Below are positions 24,255 to 36,300 of a DNA stretch of 64,000 nucleotides, in pieces. A program made the position numbers and the translations under genes. Position 1 is the stretch's first letter, and every line of letters starts with the position of its first letter. Origin of the DNA: Sipunculus nudus (Eukaryota; Annelida; Sipuncula; Golfingiida; Sipunculidae); the NCBI GenBank assembly GCA_026874595.1, contig CM049313.1:17107508-17171507 (forward strand). The letters are read 5' to 3'. The notes beneath the pieces were generated by a model. It ran no database searches, had not been told where the DNA came from, and saw only the letters and a list, made by a program, of their open reading frames with translations.

Positions 24255-27200
24255 TATATATATATATACATATATATGTATGTGTGTGTGTGTTTATTCA
24301 ATTTCAAATGATGGGCCAACTCTTCCGTTTCATAAATCCATGTTTGTTTGCATATTATTGGGAAGATTATAGGTCAAATTTTATATTTGATGTAATTACA
24401 GAGTTTCCCTGTATTCCTCGTAATGTGAATTTCCTTAATCACATTTCCTCTCGTAAATTAGAATTTGATTTCCCCACGGCTTTCACTTGTTGTCATATAT
24501 GTAGTCAAAAATGTGCATTTGAAAAATTGCCTCGCTTACATGTAAAACAATCAGAGATAAAAAAAATAAATTGAAATACATGCCTTGCTGTGAGCACAAA
24601 ATCGAAAAATATGCAATACATATTTTCATGGTAGGAATATATTATATGAGCATCGACCAGCACTAACGAGGACCGTTAGCAATATCCATCTATCACCGCC
24701 CACACAGACCGTCTTGTCATGGAAGCACCGAAAAGTGTACAATACTATATACATCCGTCTTGCAGCTGATCAAACGACAATCATGTGATCTTATTGAAGT
24801 CTTAAAAGACCAACATAAGAAACAAAAGCAGCTTAAGCTTGATAAATAGTTCATATTAGAGTTTAGGTTAGGGTTGAAGATCTCTATTTGTAAGCAGTCA
24901 TTGTGTCTCATCGATACGACGATACAGCATGCAAAGCGTATCGGTACCCGTATCGATGTGGTGTATCGATACGCATCGATATATTGAGTAAGTGTATAAA
25001 CAGATTTTTTTTCGCACCAGAAAAGCAAGTTACTAGTGGTGACACCTACCCACTGTTCCCAGGCCCCGTCGGGATTTGCCTTCCTGTACGGCTCGAGTCG
25101 CTGTTTGATTTTCTCACATGCTAACTAAAATGATTAAAAAAGGTATAGAAAAGTCCGTGTCACACACAAGAAAAAGCTGATGTACGGCACTGAGGAACCA
25201 AACGCATGAAGTTAGAGGGGCGATTAATCTAAATTGAACAGATAAGATAAAATACTTGATATGTTGGAAACTTGCAAAAAGGAAAGCATACTAAATCATG
25301 ATGAGGCATAAATTATCAATTAAACACAATCACTGATAAGTTATGAATTCATGTTTTCATTTTATTATCATAAGTAGTGATTTGTTAAGATATAGGAAGG
25401 AGCAGCACCTAGCAATATCAATATCGAGATATTTCATACAATTATCAGTCAAAAATGGGAGAGACATTAAATTAGCACAAGGAGTCATATATTTTTGTAT
25501 TGAACAGACAATTTATACGGATGTTATCCAGAATAAAGTTATGTCATATGAAAAATAAAGAATCAGTGAGAAAAGTAATATATATCTTTAGCCATATTCC
25601 TCTGAAGACGAAAACCTACTTTAACAGCCATGCCATTGACGTCTGATCCACGACTGCCGTTTGTATTGGGAGCGTTAGGCACGGCACTGGTACTTGTTTC
25701 GCTCAGGTGGATTTTCTCACAAGGAATACCCAGAGCCCTGCTTGCTACCTGGAATCAGTCGGACGTATCACATGAATAATGTCACTATAAGGCACTGGAT
25801 ATTACGTCAGGCTGTCAAGTGATTGTGAAGGCGATAAGTACGAGGGTAGATACTCGAAACATAATCAACGGTCGGTTGAATAAACGCATGATAAAAGGAT
25901 TTAAAGTACTTTTAGAAGAGAAGTATAACAATCGACTTGAATTACAATTCTTCAGGCAAACCTTACCTGTATCATTTTAACATTTAAGCCTTGTCCCATT
26001 TCTGTACCTCCATGAGTGATCAATACAGATCCGTCACTGGCGTACACATGCACTAAAGCACCCGCCTAAAAGACAATCACTTGAATAGCTGTTAAAAGTG
26101 TAAATGTGTAACTATAGTCATATATCTAGTACTCTTGATAGTAAACCGGTATTTCCGCTAGCGGAAAAAAGAAGTAAAGGTTCAACTCAAAATGTAAGGA
26201 AAAATCAAGACCACCACAAATAGTGCGTGATAAGTCCGTGATAAATCTTTTACCGCTGGACTCATTTAATAGCCTTTGCGCGAATTTTACTTAGAATTTA
26301 ATTTAGCTTAGAAACTGTATAGGATAATATTCATATTGGGTTTCATAAAAAAACATTAGATTTGTGGTACGCCATCACGGCACCACCAATACCTGGTGAC
26401 CTTAAACCGCATTAAATATGCATGGACTTTGTTGGAAATCAAACCTAGGCGAGTTTCTTGAAAATCCATCAAAGCCCCTATAAGTTAACGAGGCTACGTT
26501 AAAAGGGAACAGATAAGCGGACGGCCAGACGGCCTTCGGATGGACAGACGGACGGACCATGGGTGTACCATAATACGTCCTGTCATGGACGGGCGTATAA
26601 AAATGTTTCCATACCGTTGAAATATGAAAAAATGACATTGAACTGTATGCCCCACCTTGCCCTGCGGACAGGGAGATCAGTAAAATATTTTAAGGAAATT
26701 TTCAAAATATGTTTTTAACTCTTCATCGTGTAAACTTTGAAAATTTGGCTCTGTTAATATCTCACTTACTTCGTGTATTATTTTACTTTCTAGAGTGTTC
26801 GTACATAGGAGCGACAAACCAACTGAAACATGCAATAAACAGGACATTTGCACGCCGAACATTACTGTAGTTATATTATTTTATTATAAATAACCTCTAG
26901 TAGAGATGCGAACCGGACCGGTGCGTTCTACAATTTTGGCTTGGACCGGACCGCTTACACGATATATCCAGACCACTTATCCGCTTACCTGATGGACCAG
27001 TCAGCACCTCTAAAATCTAGAGTTTTAGCACAATACCTAGGTTCATATTAATAAATGCAATTATTTACCTGATTCAGAAAAGGTTTGGGTAATCCAAATG
27101 GATAAAAGATAGGCAGCGTGGCAATTCCTCTCTTCTGGTATTTGTTTTTCCTGAAAATAAAATTAAGTGAATCAGTGACCAACAGAAACTTCTCGTCTTG

Positions 27201-27400
27201 GGGCAGAGCTCATGTAAGAGCACACTTGGGTGTGTGTGTGTTGGGGGGGGGGGGGTGGTTATGGTTCAATTTTGAATTGTTTCGAGGTATGAAAAATGAA
27301 ACGTGTAATATTTTCTATTTACAAGACTTTTATTACAGTCGAAAACCCGCAGGATGTCCAGTAACCAAATCTGCTCCTGTTACCAGTATTAGTAACCATA

Positions 27401-27470
<70 letters not shown>

Positions 27471-30274
27471 AAGGGTACACACAGAAAAGTGGTTCATTGC
27501 CAGTGGGTTTCGAACCCACGATCTTCCGATTTCCGGTGCGGCTGCCTTAGTCCTCTTGGCCATGACAGATCCCCAACTTCTGTGTATTTGTACACTTTTA
27601 TAGGAACCAGCGAAGTTACGTCATGATAGTGACGTCATAGTGTCAGCCACTACACGTGTCGGCATGGCGACTTTTGCATGCACCAGGGAGAACTGATGGC
27701 TTTTTTTTCATGGGTTCGATTCCCACTGGCAGTGAACCACTTTGTTGAAAATTAGGCTCTTTAATCTTCTGAAATATATTTAAATGTTTCCCTTGAAATG
27801 TGACTATTATATATTTTCATTGCAAACATGAGGTGGACACAATTGGTTAGAACGGACTATAGTACACGGACCTGTTAAACTGTTCAACTTGTTCAATCCG
27901 CTTTACATAATCGCTCTTTTTCAAACATTCCTGCCAGCATTTCTGCAGGCTGCAGCCTTCCACCCTTTGGCCCATTACCATCATCTCTCCGTCCTTGTGA
28001 AAGTTTATCTCCTGTACCTGAAAACACCATGACAACCGATGATAAAAAAAACTTTCGTCCGTATTTCTAATTTAAATGTTATATTTATATACATTCAAAT
28101 TGTCATATAACAATAAAATACGCTTATTAAAATTGACCTCGTATCGATTTTGATTAAACAATAATTGTTAAAAGATAATGCGCACATTATAGTGATGACT
28201 CCAATAATATACCTAAGTCAATAATATAGCTTCATTGAAGACGGGGTGGCTAAATATACAGGTCTATAAGATAGCTTCATTGAATTTGGCGTGAGTCTGG
28301 TATATATCTATTATTTCATGTACTTCCACGTATATTACCTGATGCAAGGGAAGGCCCAGAAAGCTGCCCACGCTCGCTATAACATTTTCCGACAAGAACA
28401 AAGCCTGCGGGGAGCCAAACCCACGGAACGCTGTGGCGCTGGGGAGGTTGGTACGGCACGCCCGGCAGGACACTCTCATGTTGGGGACGGAGTACACGTT
28501 ACCACCGAGTTCTGCGATATGATTTGCCACCTGGAAGAATAAAAAGGATATAGACAGTCCATCAGGATCCATTTTGTATCAGAGAAACCCTGAGGAAGGC
28601 ATAGTCCAGAACTGTACGCTGACGGGCACGAACGTTAAACATCCCTTTTTCCAGCCGTCAGATCAAGCCGGAAGGCTTGTCCCTGTTGAAAGCGCAAATG
28701 GAAACTCTACCAACGGCAAGTATTAAGATAGATAGGGCCGGATCTAGGATTTGGGAAAAGGGGGTTGGGGCCGGGGGGGGGGACCCAGGAGGACTTATGA
28801 TAAAGCCTAAAAGGTTTCCAGGTCCGGAAATTGGTGGGGGTCCAGGCCGCAAAAATTTGTCTGAACCTTTAAGACAAAGGTTAAAGCGGCTGAAAAAGAG
28901 GGGGCCCGGAACTCCTGCCCCCCCGTTGATCCGTTGATAGCGTCAGATATCTTATGATTGTCTTTCGACAAAATATCCCCGAACTTAACACGAACAGGCC
29001 TTCCCGCTTGATCTGACTGCTGGAAGGACGGAATGTGTCACCTTCTTGCTGGAAGATGACGCGTAGAGGCTTTTGGAGCGATGTTTGTAAAGGCCAATCA
29101 GCTTCTAGTTCTGGACCAGGAAAGACATGGAATGTATCTTGACGTGAAAGCTCTGGTATTTCTGGCATGGGAGATGCTGATTGTCCCTTATATGTTACAT
29201 GACTTTGCGGTTACAACCTTTTAAATTGTTCTTGTCTTGTAAACCCTTTGTTACATATTTAAATCAAGTTTAAAGGATACAGGTATACGTGTTTAATGTA
29301 AACACATAATTTCAGATAAATGCATAAAACCGCTCTTGAGAATTGCTGACAAATAATGCTCGAAGAAGGCAAGAAAGAATCATGGGGATACATATTTTAC
29401 GAATGATTAATAAGAGAAAGAAAATTATGAAATTGTAATATTTAAAAAATGTACTAATAAATTAACCAATATGGCGTAAAAGTTTCATCTGAGATAATGA
29501 CCCAAAAATCTGCTTATGCACTGACTGAAATATTGTTAAGGAGATGCATAGATTACAAGAAAACCGCCAAAATAGCTTATACTGAGTTAAACAGTTAAAA
29601 AGTTATACTGTTATTAAATATCAATGATATAGGGCATAAACTGTGGAAAGACGCAGAATTCTGAAGATTGCGCAAATAGTCTAGGTAAAGCTGACGGAGA
29701 TCTCAGAACAGCATTAAGCTAGCCTAGCCGATCCAAGGAAACCATAGCGCCAAAGGAAACCAAAGTAAATGTTCAAGGTACAGACTATCCTCTGTGGAAG
29801 GGTCATGCTGTAACCCTATAGAACAGAAAACGTTTTCTTTGGTTTCTAATTCATATCACATTCTCTAGCACAACGTTCCTATTCTTTCCACATTTCCTAC
29901 ATAATAATGAAACATGAAAAAAAATCGAATATCTTTATCTTCCAGCCGATTAATCATTTCATATATGTGCAAGGTAACAATAGCATAGGAGACATGACTC
30001 CTTGCCGTGCTCAATTTCTGGTTTAGTATTCGTCAGACTCCATCCCATTTAGCTATATATATCAATAAGCCCGAATAGCCTTAAATTTTTGAATATTATG
30101 TCCAACTGTGTTTATCTCCAGTATTATTGATGAGTACAAAATAATAATGTACATTGCTGTTAACTACCAGTGATATGGAGTTACATTTGCGTGACGACGG
30201 AGAAACATTTGTAGGTGGCACTACCACTCATGCGTATGAGATAACGTTATTTAAGTTCTATGGACAGGATAAGC

Positions 30275-30324
<50 letters not shown>

Positions 30325-30327
30325 GAG

Positions 30328-30366
<39 letters not shown>

Positions 30367-33300
30367 TAAAGAGAGAGGGATGTAATGATTAATAGCTTAG
30401 CTTGTTTAGTGTACAGGGAAATGGTACCGGAGTCTTGTTACCGCCGATAGTAATCGAACAAATGAAATTCCGATTGCTAATTTACTCCTTACCGAAGCCG
30501 ATTGTCAGTCATTATTTCAAAAGATAGCAGTAAATGCAGGTAAACTGACATTCAATTGTGAATGCTATATAAAAAGGGCATGTCATATAATCACCACTTA
30601 TAAAAAAGCTGGAAGCCGGTATAAAAAAAGTAGAAGGTTTGATGAAGTTCAGAATCGCAGTGTGGACCATTATAAGAGATATTGTTTTGGAATATTCTGA
30701 GCAAAGGCCGTTCCTGACTTTATTCACGAATCTCTTGAAATAAAATAAGTGGTGATCGGGAGGATTGTTTTCCCCTTGATCCACGACTCTTTCATTATAA
30801 TGAACTGTTGTTTGAAAGCTTTGAGCTTATCAGGGGCGGATATAGGATATAGCCAAAGGGGTCCAACCTAGGAGGACTAATCACAAAGCCTAAAAAAGGT
30901 CCTTAGGTCAGGGGAGGGGAGGGGTCCACGGCGGCAAAAATTGCTCTGAGACCATTAACCAATGACGCTCAGCTGAATTCAGGGGAAATTAAACAATGGG
31001 CGACATAACTCCAAGTGGTGTCCTATATAAAGGGAGAAATGCATAGATTAAAAAAATCTAGGTGGCGCCACCATTCTTCAGGAACTAATGAAATCCTCCA
31101 TGACCAATATGCATGCAAAAAATCATGGCGTTCAATGCATTAGTTATTCATATACTGGAATTTTTGTATCAAATTTTTAATTATTCAAGGGGGGTAAATT
31201 TGAGCCTCATATCCGAAGGATATGGGAAACAGAGACCTTATATTAGGTTTCATTAAGACTTTTCATGGACCTCCTTGGATATCAAATTAGAAGATTCTAG
31301 GTCAAACATAGATGATCTTTTCCTTGTAAAAAGATGACTGCTTCATTTGAAGGTCTCAAAAATATCGAAAAAATACAGGAGGCGCCACCCCCTCTACAGG
31401 TTCTGATGAAACACTCCATGATAAATATGCATGCAAAGAAGTACAGCAATCAATGCATCAGTTATTCAGATATTGGAATTTTTTATAAAGTTTTTAGTTA
31501 TTCGAGGGGGGGGGTAATATATGAGCCTCATAGCTGAAGGAAATGGGTAACAGAGACCTAATTTCACGTCTCCGTTGGAATTTTAAATGGACCTCCTTGA
31601 ATGTCAAGGTAGAAGATTCTAGGTCAAACAGAGACGAGTTGTACATTGTCAACGGATGAGCGCTTCATTTGAAGGTGTCAAAAAGAAAAAAAAGAATGCG
31701 TAAAAATTCTAAAAAAAAATCAGGAGGCTCCATCAGTCTACAGCGCCATCAGCCTACAGGAACTGATAAAACACTCCATGATCAATATGCATGCAAAGAA
31801 TCAGGGCAATCAATGTATTAATAATTCAAATACAGTAGCCTTTGTATCACATTTTAAATTATTCTTGGGGGGGGGGGGGGTAACAGATATAGGTTACAGA
31901 CACCTAATTCCAGGTTTCTATGAAGACTTATGGACCTCTTAATTTAGAAGATAAGTTATAAGATTCTAGGTCAAAAAGTGATGATTAGTGCTTTTTATTT
32001 ATTTGGGGAGTATTTTCGAGCAAAATAGCTTAAGGGGTATCGGTAACAGAGACTTTGCAGTAAGAATTCAGAAAGGAGTGACAATTTTGAAATTATGTAT
32101 ATACAAAAATACATTTTCACTGAAAGCCTTGATCTTTACATCCTATTTTTTCATTATATATCAGTATATTGATTTAGGGGAGTAACTATCCAATATTAAA
32201 ACCATTGACTTCATGGGAGCGGCGACTCTTTATAATATTGTTTTGCAGCTTCAGAATTTCCAGCCGCATTATATATCACCGTGGCGCAAATATCCACTAC
32301 TGTTTATAGGTCCACAATATGCTTGCAAGGCCATTTGTTATTATATAATTCCAATATAAAATATAAATTCACACTTGGTACGATGAACCTAATGTTCTAT
32401 GCCTGGCACACAATAACATTTAGTAAGAGAACTATGCATTTGTTATATAATTATCCACCAGATCGCAGCGCCTGTCTAGGGTGATGAAACATAGCAACTC
32501 TAAAACATACCGAGTGGACCCATTTTATAAGACACCATGGTCCACATCACGAAGCCAGAGGCGTTAGACATTATTTAAAATCATTTACCAATAATATTTA
32601 AATAATTTCTATCAATTAAGTATTGACGGACTTACATAATCAGAGACATCTTCTGTGTGGCCGCCATTTAGGTACATGGTCAAACTCCAGGCATTGATAC
32701 GTCCGTCTTGCATGAATCCAACCTGGTGGGAAAAATATACATTTCCGGCTCAAATTAGTAATGCAATTAATAGTTAAAGTAAAACGAACTTTTCTAAATA
32801 GCAATTTGGTGCCAGCTGGCGACCCAGGTTGGATCCCAGGCAAAGGTATGAGACTGGGATGTTGTGACCCATCCAAAGACGGCGGTCTTCTCCGGGCCCC
32901 CCGTCTTTCTCCATCCCCGCAGACTAAGCGAACGCCACCATCCGAGCCATGGAGAGTGCCCCCATGACTTTTTTAACTGTGTGTAAATCAATGAAAAATA
33001 GATAACTTTATATTTATAAAAGTTGCAGGTATTTTGTATAAATATGTTATATCATTTCAATATGAGATTATTTCATAATTAAAAAGAGTTATTCTAAACT
33101 GGTAGTTTTCTGGACAGACAAGCTGTTACTTGATTATTTTCATTATATTTGAATTTATGCCACCGTTATTGCCTGTTGTTTCTTACTTTGTATCTTCATA
33201 ACATGCCGTGACTTTTTCCTGTTAGACGCATGTCTTCCTCTTGATCCAGGACACACCGCACAGGTTTGTTGTACCTTAAAATAGATAAAATACCGCATAT

Positions 33301-36300
33301 GTCGTAATAAGCGCCCTTTGTCGTAATATGGACCCTCATGAAGATGCGGTTCCTGACAAAAGATTGTCATCAATGCAAATCGGACTTTATTTCTCATCAT
33401 AAATGGTCACATAAATACTACACTGTTGACCGAATAAATTTTACGAGCACATGAGTCGGTTTTGTCATATCTGGATGACGGAAATTAAACATCATTCCTT
33501 GGTTAATAAGCCAAAGTAGGGCAAATCTTGGCTCTGAGGTGGCGCTCATTAATGATTAAAAATAAATTTATAAATACATACTTTATTATCCTGGCTTTCG
33601 CTGATGATACCTTCTTCCGAGAAGAATAATTTTAAGGACTATTATTTAGTTTTTATAACTTAACCTTGCTGCAATGAAAAACAAATGTGCAAATGCTGAC
33701 AAAAACATATTTTCCCTTATGATATAATATAATTTAAAAAAAAATAAGGTTCAAAAGACCGTGCTATTACGTACTTCATAGCTGCTAAGCTTGCAGGGCC
33801 TATCACCATGTAAGACTGGTACTGCTTGCCTCCAAAACTTCCACCTGTTAAATATACGATACATGACGAAAACTAAGTATTTACATATTTAAATTAAAGT
33901 GAACCTGCGGAATCTGGCTCTATTCTTCTAAGCTAATATTTATATTTTTAATCAGGTCTATTATTATACCACAGGTGAGCTGATTCTCCGTCTAGTCTGC
34001 TGTGATAATGAGTACATACCTATATGCAAAAAAATACAACAAAACCATCCCGGCACACAGATAACTATTTTCACATCAACTGTTTTATACGTTGTAAATG
34101 TTAACCGTGTGAGCAAACACAGTGACCTGTGTCTGCTTACAGTAACAGCACTGAGGCCAGAGGACAACTTCCAAAGAAAGAGAAGAAATTAAAGGAGAGA
34201 CACATCAGAGACACCATTTGAAAGGTTGAAAAAATATCACTTGTGCAATTGCGTGGTACTACTACCAGGGGGCGTGTATGCTTCATTTATCTTTTGCACC
34301 CTTGATCGCGCCCAATGCAAGTTTTGTTTCCACTCGGACACAGGGGTATATTAGCAGATAATGATATTTTCAGACAGGTACACACTGTATATTATGTACA
34401 TTTAACATACCTAGGTTGTTAACATATTCCTGTAAGGCAAGTAAATGAGTAAGAATCTTACGATACATACCCACATGTTTAATTTTTATCACAATCCTGT
34501 TTGCTGGCACTCCAAGCACGTCAGCAACAATTCTCTGTAAAAAATATAATATAATGTCCAGTTAATATTGTATTTAGACTAAGTTAAAATAGACACCAAT
34601 TCCGAATATACTTATGCAGGGACGAAGGAAAACAATGCTTTAAGGACCCAAAGTCTTTAACTCAGGCTATTCACCTGCCTTTTCTATAAAAGCTTTGTGA
34701 ATTTAGGCCTACTCTGCGTATTAATGATCTCCATTTAATTCCTGTCAAAACCTTATAATGGTTCCTAAATGGACGTATCACCTTGTTTATCTACAAGACG
34801 TTCGTAAACACGCGTATGTTGACAAAAGACACAAATTCAAGCTAAGGTGGTTGGTTGCATATATTCAGAAGTTCAAAGTCTCTTGTTGCAAAACCTCTTT
34901 GCAAAATTGGGTTTGTGTGACTTGTCTTCAGATGTCCTTGTTCAATTGTATTTTGTGGACGTTACAAACAGGTAGATATGAGCAAAAACGAACAGCCTGT
35001 GTGCGGTTGGATCAGCGTTTCTGGCCTACTTTGTAAAAGGTTTAAGGAATATACTTTAGTTAATAGACGTAAGATATTCGACTAGACCGGAAATCACTTA
35101 TGTTCAAAAACACCTGTGACTAGGAGGTAACATTTTGATCTTTGTATGTTTGATTGAGGTTTTTTTTAGTGTTAGAACTAAAGTCTTGGTTGGGCCGTTA
35201 CGATAGTCTGGTTTATTTCCGCAAGACCACCTGTTTTTTGCTATGAAGTTTATATTCGTTACATTCCAAGGAGAAAAGCCTGTTAATGTGTGGTAGAATA
35301 TTTAAGGGCCTAGTTTTTAATATGGTAAATACCTTCTAGAAGAAACATAATTATTTTACATATGATATATCAGTCTAAATGTTACAACATATTGGGCCCT
35401 TCAAAGACGATTAAAAATGGTCCCATGCACAACTGCATCGATTGACAGCCGCCGATTGGATTATGTCATGTTACCCTTTAAAAAAATATAACCAACTAAA
35501 ACAAAGATGGCTACTCACACAGAGACACACCTGATCTGTGAGACCTTAGTAAAGAGTAAAAGAAGTCGCAAAACATTATCTGAATTGTCTTATTATTCCT
35601 TAACTTAAAAATTCAGAAAGCTCAATATGGAAGTGAAGAAAACTTTAAGAAATTTATCTTCAAAAACAGGGTTTACAAAGGTCGATGGAACATTATATAG
35701 GTTAGGCTGGTCGAGTCGATGCTATGGTTAAGACCTTATTCCTCCCACTAACAGAGCCATCATGCTCTTACTGTGTCGCTAAGCACAGGAACTGCCAATT
35801 CGCGGGGAATTATATACCTAAATTAAGAGTTTGCACTGATTAACGTCCTTCCGTACATGGAATCACGTCTTACTTTCCTCAGCAAACGGTAATATTAAAG
35901 CCCAGGCGGGTAGGAATGGCCAGCTTAGTTATACCTTTTAGATTTCAGATTTTACCAACCTGCATATAATCCGGACTCTGAGTAGCACAGTGTACCACCA
36001 TCTCATTCTTCTCACCTCCGGGAACAGCCAGAGCTGCCAGAGGTTCCATATAGAAGTGTTCCTGAGGACCCATCTCAAGCTCCCCCTCCAAAACGTGGTC
36101 TGTCTCCGTCATCCCCGCATCCACATCACCCATCTCAAATACATTCGGGGGCGCCAAGAATGACTCGGCTGCAACGGCGTCCTGTATCAGATAAAAGTTG
36201 ATGGAACGGTGTTTTTCTATAGATTAACATTTTGAAAGTTTTAGGTGTATTTTTTTAATTATTATTTGATATTAAAATGTAAAAAACCGCTGTGGTACTT

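Noticed and set aside
27497-27571. Functional tRNA gene
   Set aside because: A- and B-box words are good, but the microsatellite tail, the imperfect anticodon arm and a nearby inverted partial copy fit a SINE better.
33155-33400. Minus-strand 81-codon frame across e6
   Set aside because: It is a wrong-frame reading of e6; the family motif PVRCVLD is in another frame, the one with the TGA.
34758-35036. Plus-strand 92-codon frame present in all four units
   Set aside because: Its conservation is explained by recent duplication of the whole intron; no independent evidence for a gene.
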